The translations under genes were made by a program, and so were the position numbers. Below the pieces are notes generated by a model that had not been told where the DNA came from, did not search any database, and was given only the letters and a program-made list of their open reading frames with translations. Below, piece by piece: positions 7,772 through 16,914 of a DNA stretch of 64,000 nucleotides. The DNA lies in assembly GCF_000821065.1 (NCBI RefSeq), contig NZ_CDGG01000001.1, positions 1,860,001 through 1,924,000 of the forward strand, read 5' to 3'. Every line of letters starts with the position of its first letter. Within the stretch, counting starts at the first letter, position 1. The DNA comes from Oceanobacillus oncorhynchi. GTDB taxonomy: Bacteria; Bacillota; Bacilli; Bacillales; Amphibacillaceae.

Positions 7772-9169
7772 ATGAATTCAATTGGCGTTTTTGGGCTGGG
7801 AGTCATGGGAGCGAATCTTGCTTTGAATATGGCGAATAAGGGTGAAAAGGTCGCAGTCTATAATTATACACCTGATTTGACGGAAGCATTTCAAGAAAAG
7901 CATCCGCATGAGAATACAACAGCGTATTATGAGCTGACGCAGTTTATCCATTCGCTGGAAAAACCAAGAAAAATCTTTTTGATGGTAACAGCTGGAGCTG
8001 TTGTAGACTCCGTTATCAATAGTCTTCTGCCTTTGCTGGAACAGGGCGATATTATCATGGACGGAGGAAACTCTAATTTTCAGGACTCTAACCGCAGATA
8101 CGGTTACTTAAAGGAAAAAGGTTTTCATTTTATCGGTGTGGGTGTTTCCGGAGGTGAAGAAGGCGCATTAAATGGTCCTTCATTAATGCCAAGCGGAGAT
8201 AAAGAAGCCTATCAGCACGTCGCTCCTATCCTGGAAAAAATTGCGGCACAGGTGGATGGCAAGCCGTGCTGTTCGTATCTTGGCAAAGAAGGATCCGGTC
8301 ATTACGTCAAAATGGTGCATAACGGTATCGAGTATGCTGATATGCAGCTGATTACGGAAGCCTATCAATTCCTGCGGGAAAGGTTAGGGCTCAATGTCGA
8401 TGAAATTGCCGCTATTTTTGCAGAGTGGAACAAAGGCGAATTGGAAAGCTATCTGATGGAAATCACAGCTGATATTTTGACACACGTGGATGAAGAAACC
8501 AAAAAGCCGCTGGTTGATGTTATTTTAGATCAATCAGGACAAAAAGGAACCGGCAAATGGACAAGTCAAAATGCGCTGGATACGGGAGTACCTTTATCTA
8601 TTATTACGGAATCTGTATTTATGCGTTTCCTGTCCAATGTGAAGGAAGAGCGCATGATGGCAGAGCAGGAATTAGCAGGGCCAAACCAATTAGCAGATGC
8701 AGCTGACAAGGATCAATGGGTCGAGCTGGTCCGTCAAGCACTGTTTATGGGGAAAATCATTACCTATGCGCAAGGATTCTATCAATATAAGCAGGCATCA
8801 GAGCAGTATAACTGGGATTTGCAGCTGGATGAAATTGCGCTGATTTTCCGCGGCGGCTGCATTATCCGTGCCGGTATTTTAAATGAAATCAGTAAAGCAT
8901 TTAAGGAAGACAAAGAATTATCCAACCTTCTCCTGTCTCCATATTTCAAAACAATTTTGAATAACTATCAGGCATCGATGCGAAAAGTGGTTATCAAAGG
9001 AATGGAAACTGGATTAGCATTACCGTGCTTTAATGCTTCGCTGGTATATTATGATGGCTACCGTTCTGCCAAAAGCGGCGCCAACCTGATTCAGGCACAA
9101 CGCGATTATTTTGGAGCGCATACGTATCAGCGTGTGGATAAAGAAGGTCATTTTCATACGGAGTGGTAA
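7772..9169 (+). CDS. gnd: 6-phosphogluconate dehydrogenase, decarboxylating
   Basis: Oxidises 6-phosphogluconate to ribulose 5-phosphate and CO2. The Rossmann motif GVFGLGVMGANLALN is at the N-terminus, the substrate loop GVSGGEEGALNGPSLMPSG is near residue 125, and the catalytic lysine region KMVHNGIEYADMQL is near 180. The protein ends in EGHFHTEW, typical of the family. The frame is open back to 7697, but the ATG at 7772 is chosen. It follows GAAAGGAATGG at good spacing and gives 465 residues starting right at the Rossmann fold. This is the equivalent of B. subtilis gntZ, third gene of the gluconate operon. Confidence 0.94.
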   Translation: MNSIGVFGLGVMGANLALNMANKGEKVAVYNYTPDLTEAFQEKHPHENTTAYYELTQFIHSLEKPRKIFLMVTAGAVVDSVINSLLPLLEQGDIIMDGGNSNFQDSNRRYGYLKEKGFHFIGVGVSGGEEGALNGPSLMPSGDKEAYQHVAPILEKIAAQVDGKPCCSYLGKEGSGHYVKMVHNGIEYADMQLITEAYQFLRERLGLNVDEIAAIFAEWNKGELESYLMEITADILTHVDEETKKPLVDVILDQSGQKGTGKWTSQNALDTGVPLSIITESVFMRFLSNVKEERMMAEQELAGPNQLADAADKDQWVELVRQALFMGKIITYAQGFYQYKQASEQYNWDLQLDEIALIFRGGCIIRAGILNEISKAFKEDKELSNLLLSPYFKTILNNYQASMRKVVIKGMETGLALPCFNASLVYYDGYRSAKSGANLIQAQRDYFGAHTYQRVDKEGHFHTEW

Positions 9170-9655
9170 GCTAGGCTTTAGGCAGAAGCGTTTCGTTTTA
9201 TTCTAAGCGTTCCTGACCAAGTTCTTTTTCTCTAATGTATTTTTAAATTCTGAAGCAGACACGGTAAAAAATCTCTGTATCGATATTCCTTTTATTGAAC
9301 AGCAGTCTGCATTTTTGTTCCGTACTGCGATTCATCCGCGGGGGCGGGAGCAGTATATGACAAACTATTAAAAGAGAGACATTCTAAAAAAGTATTGCAG
9401 CGTAATCGAAATGCGCTGCAATACTTTTTTGCGTATCCGTGAAAATCGGTGCTTTTCAGGTACAGCAAAAAGGAATCATGAACGGAAGAGAAAGTCAGCT
9501 TGCTAATTAAGCTGCAATTATTTGAATATAGATGACCCATAGAAAGGTATGATATAATAAACTTGTTACTATAGTCACAAACTCTATTGGCAGCCGTTAT
9601 ATACAGAAATTTTAGGATGACAGATTCAATATTGTGCTAACTAGGAAGTGATTAC
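9170..9655. other. Intergenic region between gnd and licR
   Basis: No credible gene. It holds a possible weak terminator for gnd (GCAGAC at 9255 pairing with GTCTGC at 9305, followed by ATTTTTG), the strong hairpin at 9386-9430, and an extended -10 TGATATAAT (9550-9558) that probably starts licR transcription. Confidence 0.5.
9386..9430. terminator. Strong bidirectional hairpin terminator
   Basis: AAAAAAGTATTGCAGCG pairs perfectly with CGCTGCAATACTTTTTT around a 10-base loop, with A and T runs on both sides. It may insulate licR from gnt read-through or end an unseen short transcript. Confidence 0.75.
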
Positions 9656-11572
9656 GTGAATACACGATTACAAAAGATACTTGAGGCGCTGCGATTAGCA
9701 CAGGAACCTTTAACCAGTTCGGATATAGCGTCCTTATTACAGGTCAGTTCTAAAACGATACGTAATGATATCAAAGTATTAAATGAACTTTTAAAGCCGT
9801 ACGGGACACATATCGTATCTTTAAAAGGGAAAGGCTATCAGCTTACCATTCGGAATGAACGCTTATTCTATGAATTCATTCAGGAGCAAACAAATTACAA
9901 AAAAGATGATGTTCCCTCAAATCATCCAGATCGTGTCAAATATCTGATGGAGAAACTGCTGATGACCTCCGATTATATTAAAATAGATGACTTAGCAGAG
10001 CAGTTGTTTATAAGCCGCTCTACCCTGCAGTATGATTTAAAATATATCCGTGCTATACTGAAAGAGTATAAGCTGGCTTTGGAGCATAAGCCGTATCATG
10101 GGATTAAAATTATAGGCGATGAAACGCAGATCAGATACTGCATCTCTGAGTATTTGTTTAATCAACAATCTGTCTTAAAAGACAATATGGCTGACTGGTT
10201 AGGTATTTTACCTGAAGAAGAGTTAGAGATGATTAAAAACAGTGTATTGTTTAATCTGAGAAAGCATCATATTATTATTTCAGATATTAGCCTGCAAAAT
10301 CTAATCACACATATTGCAATTGCTTGTAAGCGGATTCGTGAGAGTCATTCTGTTCAAATGATTCATCCTCATTTTCAAGAAATAGAGACATCAAAGGTTT
10401 TTTTAGTTGCTCAAGAAATTGCAAATGCTATTCAGGAAAAACTGTATATTTCCTTTACTGAACACGAGATTGCATACCTGGCGATTCATTTGCAAGGAAC
10501 AAAGATTACCGATTCTTCGATTCATCATACAGAGGTTATTTCTGTTATTGATGATGAGATTCAAGAAATGGTCAAAGAAATGCTGAAACGGATTGATGCA
10601 GAATTTGGATTTCATTTAGCTGATGACAAAGAACTGCTGTTGGCGATGAGTCTGCACTTAAAACCAGCAATAAGCCGATATAAATTCAAGATGAATATTC
10701 GAAATCCAATGCTGGAAGAAATCAAATCGAAGTACCGATTATCTTTTGATGCAGCATTAATTGGAGCGCAAGCCGTACAAGAAAGAATGGGCATTGCAAT
10801 AGATGAGAATGAAGTTGGTTACCTGGCGCTTCATATTGAGGTAGCGCAGGAAAGAAAAAAGAAGAATAAAGAAGACGTACCGGGCTGCTTAATTGTCTGT
10901 GCATCTGGCCTGGGCAGTGCTCAGCTTTTAATGTATAAACTGCAAAATGAGTTTGGGAATCAGTTAAATATTATGGGTACAACCGAATACTATAATTTAT
11001 CCCAGCATTCGTTTGATAACATTGATTTTATTATCAGCACGATTCCGATTGAGAAAAAGATGCCAGTCCCTGTTATTCATATAAGCACGATTTTAGGAGA
11101 AACAGATTTAAATAAAATCAATCATTTTGTCATTCAGGGAGATGTTATTTCCAATACGTATCTGCGGGAAAAATATACGTATCTACAAAAGGGCTTTGCT
11201 GAGAAAGAAGAGGTTTTACGCTTTATCTGTGAAGCACTGGAATCTGATGGAGAAGTGGATGCGCACTATTTGGAATCGGTGCTTCAACGGGAGAGCTTTT
11301 CTCCAACGAGTTTTGGCAATATGGTTGCCATTCCTCACCCGATTGAACCGCAGACGGAGGATACATTCTGGTCAATTGTTACACTTCAAAAACCGATTCA
11401 ATGGGGAGATAAGTATGTGCAATTAATTGTCCAATTAAATATCAGCAAAGGTATAAAAAATGATTTAAAACAAATGTATGAGGGATTAATGGAATTGTTG
11501 GACGATAAGAATATGGTGAGAGAAATAGTGCAATGTAAGACGTATGAACAATTAATTGAGATAATCAAATAG
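9656..11572 (+). CDS. licR: PRD-containing PTS-responsive activator (LicR-type)
   Basis: A 638-residue BglG/ManR-family transcription activator of the neighbouring PTS operon. Domains in order are two N-terminal helix-turn-helix units (about 1-150), two PTS regulation domains (about 175-400), an EIIB-like domain (IVCASGLGSAQLL near 415) and an EIIA-like domain whose phosphorylatable histidine lies in VAIPHPIEP near 561. Phosphorylation by EIIB, EIIA and HPr would couple activity to substrate supply and carbon status. The GTG start follows TAGGAAG. Unlike LicT it is a DNA-binding activator, not an RNA antiterminator. The lic genes directly downstream support the name. Confidence 0.85.
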   Translation: MNTRLQKILEALRLAQEPLTSSDIASLLQVSSKTIRNDIKVLNELLKPYGTHIVSLKGKGYQLTIRNERLFYEFIQEQTNYKKDDVPSNHPDRVKYLMEKLLMTSDYIKIDDLAEQLFISRSTLQYDLKYIRAILKEYKLALEHKPYHGIKIIGDETQIRYCISEYLFNQQSVLKDNMADWLGILPEEELEMIKNSVLFNLRKHHIIISDISLQNLITHIAIACKRIRESHSVQMIHPHFQEIETSKVFLVAQEIANAIQEKLYISFTEHEIAYLAIHLQGTKITDSSIHHTEVISVIDDEIQEMVKEMLKRIDAEFGFHLADDKELLLAMSLHLKPAISRYKFKMNIRNPMLEEIKSKYRLSFDAALIGAQAVQERMGIAIDENEVGYLALHIEVAQERKKKNKEDVPGCLIVCASGLGSAQLLMYKLQNEFGNQLNIMGTTEYYNLSQHSFDNIDFIISTIPIEKKMPVPVIHISTILGETDLNKINHFVIQGDVISNTYLREKYTYLQKGFAEKEEVLRFICEALESDGEVDAHYLESVLQRESFSPTSFGNMVAIPHPIEPQTEDTFWSIVTLQKPIQWGDKYVQLIVQLNISKGIKNDLKQMYEGLMELLDDKNMVREIVQCKTYEQLIEIIK

Positions 11573-11583
11573 AGTAGCACTAG

Positions 11584-11619
11584 AACACCCCGGGGTAAAC
11601 ACTGTCCGGGGTGTTTTCG
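11584..11619 (+). terminator. Terminator after licR
   Basis: GC-rich 10-bp stem AACACCCCGG / CCGGGGTGTT followed by TTTTC, 12 bp after the licR stop codon. Confidence 0.8.
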
Positions 11620-11673
11620 TGCTATTCAAAACTTGGTGTTAGTTATTTCCTGTACCAGCGGAAAAAGAGTCTC

Positions 11674-11702
11674 TGTAATTGAATACGCTTACATATTATA
11701 AT
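11674..11702 (+). promoter_or_regulatory. Probable lic operon promoter with overlapping cre
   Basis: A possible -35 TGTAAT (11674-11679) and -10 TATAAT (11697-11702) are 17 bp apart. The spacer contains TGAATACGCTTACA (11680-11693), a near-consensus cre. CcpA bound there would block polymerase. A weak -35 agrees with dependence on the LicR activator. Confidence 0.55.
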
Positions 11703-11833
11703 TTAAGTAAGAAATTTATAAAGGTAAAAGCTAGATGAAAGGCATGAGATTGCTGTTTAAGTCCTTTATGAATTTCCTGATTATAGAGACAGCGCAAGAT
11801 GCTAAAAAATAGAATTTCATGGAGGAATGTAAA

Positions 11834-12154
11834 ATGAAAAAAGCGTTAATTATTTGTGCAGGTGGTATGTCATCTTCTTTATTAGCAAAAAAAGCAACAG
11901 AATATCTAAAAGGAAAAGAGCATGATATTGAAGTGGATGCTGTTTCAGCGACAGAGGGCGGGAAGAAAATAGAGAATAGTGATTTTGATTTATTCTTAGT
12001 GAGTCCACAAACAAAAATGTATTATCAAAATCTGAAAAAGGCTGGCGATCGCGTTGGTAAACCAGTGGTAAATATTCCGCCTCAAGCGTATGTTCCGATT
12101 CCAATGGGGATAGAAAAATTAGGTAATTTAATTTTGCAGGAGCTGCCGGAATAA
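11834..12154 (+). CDS. licB: PTS EIIB, lactose/cellobiose family
   Basis: A 106-residue cytoplasmic phosphocarrier passing phosphate from EIIA to the incoming oligo-beta-glucoside. The phosphorylated Cys-8 lies in IICAGGMSSSLLA, the classic family loop. ATG 11834 is preferred over the in-frame ATG at 11819, because GGAGG (11821-11825) is correctly spaced only for the former. It is the first gene of licB-licA-ORF-licC, in the gene order of the Bacillus lic system apart from the extra ORF. Sugar specificity (lichenan oligomers, cellobiose) is inferred from the set. Confidence 0.9.
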   Translation: MKKALIICAGGMSSSLLAKKATEYLKGKEHDIEVDAVSATEGGKKIENSDFDLFLVSPQTKMYYQNLKKAGDRVGKPVVNIPPQAYVPIPMGIEKLGNLILQELPE

Positions 12155-12213
12155 TCATTCGTTATTAATAAATATTTATATTGCTTTATATCAACTATAA
12201 AGGGGGATATTCA

Positions 12214-12537
12214 ATGAATCAGGAACAAATACAGAGCGTAGCCTTTGAAATCATTTTGCACAGCGGGTCATCGAGAACCATGATACATGAAGCCTTTGCA
12301 ATGATGCGAAATAACGAATTTAAAAATGCTGCAGACAAGCTGGATGAAGCAAATGAAGAAGTATTATTAGCGCACCAGTCCCAAACGGCGTTATTGCAGC
12401 AGTATTCATCCGGAGAAACAATCAATATGGAAATTATTATGGTTCATGCACAGGATCATTTAATGACTACGATGACATTAAGAGAAGTTGCGTTAGAAAT
12501 GTTATATCTATATGAAAAACTCGACAAAGATAAATGA
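12214..12537 (+). CDS. licA: PTS EIIA, lactose/cellobiose family
   Basis: A 107-residue trimeric helical phosphocarrier receiving phosphate from HPr. The phosphorylated histidine is His-78 in MVHAQDHLM, with the metal-binding Asp-81 nearby. The ATG at 12214 is chosen because AAAGGGGGA lies 7 bp upstream; longer in-frame starts have none. The next gene starts 11 bp after the stop codon, so they are cotranscribed. It is a paralogue of the EIIA at 36.3 kb. Confidence 0.9.
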   Translation: MNQEQIQSVAFEIILHSGSSRTMIHEAFAMMRNNEFKNAADKLDEANEEVLLAHQSQTALLQQYSSGETINMEIIMVHAQDHLMTTMTLREVALEMLYLYEKLDKDK

Positions 12538-12548
12538 GGGGTTTGAAT

Positions 12549-13052
12549 ATGAAAAACGATGCGAGGGCACAAATCGAACTAAATAGGAAAAAGCTAAGTA
12601 TTAAATCGATGTACTTTAATCGGTATTTATTAGTTAGATATGTTTCCGCATTATTCTTTTTTACTAATTTATACTGGTTCATGTCATTGTTGATGAGTGA
12701 TTCATCACTGTATTTTATCCCGTTGATATTAATGGTTGTATTGGTTATCAGTACCATCGAGCAAGTGAAAATATATGGTCATCATTCTAATATTGTCAAA
12801 TATACAAAGTATTGCTTTACCATTTTACTTGTTACAAATATGCTTTTAATTGTACCGGCATGCTTTACTTCATCATTCAATCAATTATTCCCCTTTCTTG
12901 TAGCGGAAGAGAAATCTAAAATATTGGTTTTAAGTATTTTGATTGCCGGTGTATTACTGAGTACGTTGATTCTCTATCGTTTAAACAAGATTAAACATAA
13001 TGAAGACAAGCATTATGAACGAATTAAAAGTTTTGAAAGGGCTGTCAATTAA
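12549..13052 (+). CDS. Small four-helix membrane protein within the lic operon, unknown
   Basis: A 167-residue protein I do not recognise. It has a charged, basic N-terminus (about 25 residues), four hydrophobic segments (about 28-48, 55-75, 88-108, 122-142) and a charged tail. GAGGGG precedes the ATG at 12549. It is tightly packed between licA and licC with intact coding character, so it is real and coexpressed with the PTS. The usual Bacillus lic operon has no such gene. It might stabilise EIIC or handle an accessory transport step, but nothing in the sequence shows this. Confidence 0.75.
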   Translation: MKNDARAQIELNRKKLSIKSMYFNRYLLVRYVSALFFFTNLYWFMSLLMSDSSLYFIPLILMVVLVISTIEQVKIYGHHSNIVKYTKYCFTILLVTNMLLIVPACFTSSFNQLFPFLVAEEKSKILVLSILIAGVLLSTLILYRLNKIKHNEDKHYERIKSFERAVN

Positions 13053-13074
13053 TAAAAAGAAATGAGGGAGTACG

Positions 13075-14439
13075 ATGGCTTCAGAAAACGGAGAAAATAA
13101 AGTATTTGCTTTTTTGGAAAAATATTTGATGGGTCCCATGGGGAAAGTTGCATCTTTTCGTATTGTACGTGCCATTATGGCTGCAGGGATGGCTTCGATT
13201 CCGTTTGTAATTGTAGGTTCGATGTTTTTAGTGTTAAACGTATTGCCGCAGACACTTACATTTTTACAAGGCTTTTTCGATAATACATTTTTTAGAATCA
13301 GTGATTTATATATGTTAGCGAATAAAGCAACGATGGGAATATTAGCAATCTATTTCGGTCTTGTTATCGGTTACGAATATACAAAAATTTATGCCGAGGA
13401 GGAAGAGCTTAATCTAAGTCCTTTAAACGGAGCTTTACTATCTATGTTTGCCTTTTTCATCACTATTCCGGAAATCGTATTAGAAAATGGCATGATGTCT
13501 CTCGTGCATCAGATTGATGAAAATAATACAACAGTTCATGGATGGCAAATGGTTGAAGACGGTGTCAGCCGTCTAGGGGCGACAGGAATATTCACAGCAA
13601 TTCTGATGTCTGTCTTAGCTGTGCAAATATACCGGCTCTGTGTGAAGAAAAATTGGGTTATCAAAATGCCTGAAGCGGTACCAGAGGGTGTATCCAGATC
13701 GTTCACTGCATTGATTCCGGCGTTTTTAGTTGCCTTTGCTGTATTGGTGGTCAATGGTATTTTAATTGCATTAGGCACGGATATATTTAAATTAGTAGCA
13801 ATTCCGTTTGGATTTGTAGTGAATATTACAAACAGCTGGTTAGGTATACTGGTTATTTACTTTGTTGTGCATGCGCTTTGGATTGTAGGTATCCATGGAG
13901 CAACCATTGTATTTGGATTCTTGACACCAATCTTTCTTTCCAATATTCAATCTAATATCGATGGTGCGAACATTCCGCTGGCAGGGGAATTTAATAATGC
14001 GTTTGTAACGATTGGCGGATCTGGAGCAACATTAGGTTTATGTATATTTATTGCATTTATGGCAAAATCGAAGCAATTGAGTGTTTTAGGTAAAGCGGCA
14101 CTTGCACCGGGGATTTTTAATATCAACGAACCATTAATATTTGGATTACCGATAGTTTATAATCCATTCTTAGCTATTCCGTTCTTCTTAGCTCCAATGG
14201 TATCAGCTTCCATCGGTTATTGGGCAATTAAATTAGGGTTTGTTGAATCGATTATCGCTATGATGCCTTGGCCTACTCCAGTTGGTATCAGCGGATTTAT
14301 TAGTACAGGCGGAAGTTATATGGCGGCAATTGTTTCCGTGCTTTGTGCTTTTGTAGCATTTCTGATCTGGCTTCCATTCATTAAAATGTATGATAAGAAA
14401 TTAGTTAATCAGGAAAAAGGGGAAGATGCGTTGATTTAA
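13075..14439 (+). CDS. licC: PTS EIIC, lactose/cellobiose family
   Basis: A 454-residue membrane permease component that binds and translocates oligo-beta-glucosides while EIIB phosphorylates them. About ten hydrophobic helices are visible. Family motifs include the conserved-histidine region HALWIVGIHG, GGSGATLGLCIF and FNINEPLIFGLPIVYNP. The ATG follows ATGAGGGAG. It is the last gene of the lic operon; a bidirectional hairpin separates it from the converging rpiR-type gene. The same family as the EIIC at 35 kb. Confidence 0.92.
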   Translation: MASENGENKVFAFLEKYLMGPMGKVASFRIVRAIMAAGMASIPFVIVGSMFLVLNVLPQTLTFLQGFFDNTFFRISDLYMLANKATMGILAIYFGLVIGYEYTKIYAEEEELNLSPLNGALLSMFAFFITIPEIVLENGMMSLVHQIDENNTTVHGWQMVEDGVSRLGATGIFTAILMSVLAVQIYRLCVKKNWVIKMPEAVPEGVSRSFTALIPAFLVAFAVLVVNGILIALGTDIFKLVAIPFGFVVNITNSWLGILVIYFVVHALWIVGIHGATIVFGFLTPIFLSNIQSNIDGANIPLAGEFNNAFVTIGGSGATLGLCIFIAFMAKSKQLSVLGKAALAPGIFNINEPLIFGLPIVYNPFLAIPFFLAPMVSASIGYWAIKLGFVESIIAMMPWPTPVGISGFISTGGSYMAAIVSVLCAFVAFLIWLPFIKMYDKKLVNQEKGEDALI

Positions 14440-14475
14440 TTTAGCACAAGAAATAATTTAACAAGAAATATTGTG

Positions 14476-14503
14476 AAGGCGTTGTCGTTATCGACTACGC
14501 CTT
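14476..14503. terminator. Bidirectional terminator between licC and the RpiR gene
   Basis: AAGGCGTTGTCG pairs with CGACTACGCCTT (one mismatch) around TTA. Flanking T-rich sequence is weak. It lies midway between convergent genes. Confidence 0.6.
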
Positions 14504-14519
14504 TCAAGTTTATCCTGCA

Positions 14520-15245
14520 TTAGCCATTCAGCTTATATGTCTCATGTGCCATTGATTCCAAAATATAAAGCACAGGTACCTGTGTGGTAATATTTGCGTT
14601 CTCAAACCACTCTTCCGTTACATAGTAAGGGATATTGATATCTGATATTTTAGCAACCGTGGAGTGTTTGTTGTTGGTAATGCTAATAATTTTACTTCCT
14701 TCTTGTTTCATTTGATTAAGATGCGTAACTGCAAAATTTGTTTCTCCAGAGACAGATAGAGCAATGACAGTGCTATTATATCGCAGACTGGAATGGACCG
14801 GGAAAAGCGGGTCTTTAATATACATCGAAAATTTACCTAAGCTTGAAAAATACCTTGACCCATATTCGGCCAGGATCCCTGAGGTGCCTATTCCAATGAA
14901 AATAACACTATCTGCTTTACTTACCAGCTTAGCAGCTTCTTTAATGTCTTCTTCGATATCGCCCTTCAGTGTCCGATCAAAAAATTCTGTTACAGCATGC
15001 TGTGTATCCTTTAAAATTGTCTTTTTATTTTCTTCCAGATACATTTTCAGCTTTACTTTAAATTCGGAAAAACCTTCACAATTTATTTTTCTGCAAAAGC
15101 GCAGGATAGTAGCTGTGGATACATGGGTTTCATCAGCAAGCTCGCGAATGCGCATATAAGCAACCTTTTCACTATTTTTACTGATATAGTTATACAAAGA
15201 AGTCTCTAACTCATTGAATGAAGCAATCATCTCGTGTGTAAACAT
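14520..15245 (-). CDS. MurR/RpiR-family transcription regulator
   Basis: A 241-residue sugar-phosphate-responsive regulator. An N-terminal HTH_6 domain (about 1-77, recognition segment HVSTATILRFCRK) is joined to a C-terminal SIS sugar-isomerase-fold domain (about 105-235, FIGIGTSGILAEYG and ALSVSGETNFAV). The ATG at 15245 is preferred to the GTG at 15254, because AAGGAG sits 11 bp upstream of the former and nearly touches the latter. It is divergent from licH and probably controls it through the inverted repeats in the shared 223-bp intergenic region. Ligand unknown; a phosphorylated disaccharide or glucose 6-phosphate is plausible. Confidence 0.85.
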   Translation of the reverse strand: MFTHEMIASFNELETSLYNYISKNSEKVAYMRIRELADETHVSTATILRFCRKINCEGFSEFKVKLKMYLEENKKTILKDTQHAVTEFFDRTLKGDIEEDIKEAAKLVSKADSVIFIGIGTSGILAEYGSRYFSSLGKFSMYIKDPLFPVHSSLRYNSTVIALSVSGETNFAVTHLNQMKQEGSKIISITNNKHSTVAKISDINIPYYVTEEWFENANITTQVPVLYILESMAHETYKLNG

Positions 15246-15301
15246 GATGCACACTTCTCCTTTTAATTAGAAATTAACTCTATGATTCATTATAACACAG
15301 G

Positions 15302-15365
15302 TTGTTACATCCTTGTAACAAATGACTTCTTCTGTTATTAAAAACGAAATGGTTCCTAACCATTT
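15302..15365. promoter_or_regulatory. Inverted repeats in the rpiR-licH intergenic region
   Basis: Two operator candidates: TTGTTACATCCTTGTAACAA (15302-15321), 8-bp arms TTGTTACA/TGTAACAA, and AAATGGTTCCTAACCATTT (15347-15365), perfect 8-bp arms around CCT. They lie between the divergent genes, where the RpiR-type protein would be expected to bind. Assignment is inferred from position and symmetry only. Confidence 0.45.
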
Positions 15366-15468
15366 ATATTCTGCTAAATATTGATACAATTAATATATAA
15401 GTTAAGTTTCTTCTTTTTAAAGAATTAGATAGATTTACATGTTTTTAAAATTTTTGGAGGTGTAAAGG

Positions 15469-16803
15469 ATGGCAAAAGGTATAAAAATTGCAACAATTGG
15501 CGGCGGATCAAGTTATACTCCGGAATTAGTAGAAGGATTTATTAAACGGTATGATGAATTTCCACTAAGCGAGCTTTGGTTAGTCGATGTGGAAACAGGA
15601 AAAGAAAAGCTGGAGATTGTCGGAAACCTTGCAAAACGAATGATCAAAGAGGCCGGCCTTCCAATCGATGTGCATTTAACATTGGACCGCAGAGAGGCTC
15701 TGAAGGATGCTGATTTTGTAACAACGCAATTCCGTGTTGGCGGTTTAGATGCACGTGCCAAGGATGAGCGCATTCCAGTGAAATATGGTGTACTTGGTCA
15801 AGAAACAAATGGACCTGGCGGATTGTTTAAAGGGTTGCGTACGATTCCGGTTATTTTGGGAATTACAAAAGATATGGAAGAGCTTTGCCCGAATGCATGG
15901 CTGATTAACTTTACGAACCCAGCCGGCATGGTTACCGAAGCTGTATTACGCTACTCCAATATTGATAGAGTTGTCGGTCTATGTAATGTTCCAATTGGTA
16001 TGGAAATGGGAATTGCTAAATTATTAGATGTCGATCATTCACGAATCCGCATTGATTTTGCAGGACTGAATCATATGGTATACGGTTTGAATGTTTATTT
16101 GGATGGAGTGAGCGTGAAGGAAGAGGTAATTGAGAAATTATCTGATCCGGAAAATTCAAGCTTTGTTAAGAATATCGATGGAATGGGCTGGGAGCCTGAA
16201 TTTATTCAAGCGTTAGATGCTTTAACCTGTCCATATCATATGTATTACTACAAATCGAAGGAAATGTTAGATAAAGCTATCGAAAGCTCTAAGACAGAAG
16301 GAACGCGTGCTGAGGTTGTTCAGGCATTGGAAAAAGAATTATTTGAACTTTATAAAAATGAAAATCTTAATATCAAACCGCCTCAATTAGAAGAGCGCGG
16401 CGGAGCATATTATTCTGATGCAGCGGTTCGTTTAATTACATCCATTTATAACGACAAGCGTGATATTCAACCAGTAAACACAATGAACCGCGGTGCCATT
16501 GCAAGTATTCCGGCTGAATCAGCGGTTGAGGTCAGCTGTGTCATTACAAAAGATGGTCCTGTTCCATTGACAGTGGGAGACCTTCCTGTTGCTGCCCGCG
16601 GACTGGTACAGCAAATTAAGTCCTTTGAGCGTATTTCAGCAGAAGCAGCTGTAACCGGGGATTATAATAAAGCGGTACTTGCTTTAACAATTAACCCATT
16701 AACGCCAAGTGATAAGATTGCGAAAGAAATTATTGATGAGATGATGGAGGCTCATAAAGCACATCTTCCTCAATTCTTCCAGGAAACAGTGAGCGTAAAT
16801 TAA
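15469..16803 (+). CDS. licH: GH4 6-phospho-beta-glucosidase
   Basis: A 444-residue GH4 glycosidase that cleaves phosphorylated beta-disaccharides by an NAD- and divalent-metal-dependent redox mechanism. The NAD-binding motif IGGGSSYTPE is at residues 10-19. The metal ligands are Cys-172 (CNVPIG) and His-202 (GLNHMVYG), and FTNPAGMVTEA is present. TTTGGAGGTG precedes the ATG. It is monocistronic, divergent from the RpiR regulator, and supplies the hydrolase for the lic PTS operon. It is a paralogue of the GH4 gene at 33.7 kb. Alternative GH4 activities (6-phospho-alpha-glucosidase) are less likely given the context. Confidence 0.9.
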   Translation: MAKGIKIATIGGGSSYTPELVEGFIKRYDEFPLSELWLVDVETGKEKLEIVGNLAKRMIKEAGLPIDVHLTLDRREALKDADFVTTQFRVGGLDARAKDERIPVKYGVLGQETNGPGGLFKGLRTIPVILGITKDMEELCPNAWLINFTNPAGMVTEAVLRYSNIDRVVGLCNVPIGMEMGIAKLLDVDHSRIRIDFAGLNHMVYGLNVYLDGVSVKEEVIEKLSDPENSSFVKNIDGMGWEPEFIQALDALTCPYHMYYYKSKEMLDKAIESSKTEGTRAEVVQALEKELFELYKNENLNIKPPQLEERGGAYYSDAAVRLITSIYNDKRDIQPVNTMNRGAIASIPAESAVEVSCVITKDGPVPLTVGDLPVAARGLVQQIKSFERISAEAAVTGDYNKAVLALTINPLTPSDKIAKEIIDEMMEAHKAHLPQFFQETVSVN

Positions 16804-16876
16804 TACAGGTGCTGGAAGTTGTAAGGTGAGAAAAGTGTAAAGCTAACATGCTGCATGCTTTCTTACATGAATTGAT

Positions 16877-16910
16877 AAAAACAGATACCCGGCGCCGGGT
16901 ATCTGTTTTT
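16877..16910 (+). terminator. licH terminator and probable intron target
   Basis: A perfect 34-bp palindrome whose right arm ends GGGTATCTGTTTTT. The group IIC intron begins only 5 bp after the T-run. Insertion just after a rho-independent terminator is the known habit of class IIC introns. Confidence 0.85.
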
Positions 16911-16914
16911 AAAG

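Noticed and set aside
9656-11572. LicT-type RNA antiterminator that would act on the bgl leader
   Set aside because: It has DNA-binding helix-turn-helix and EIIB/EIIA domains and no CAT RNA-binding domain, so the antiterminator for the RAT sites must be encoded elsewhere.
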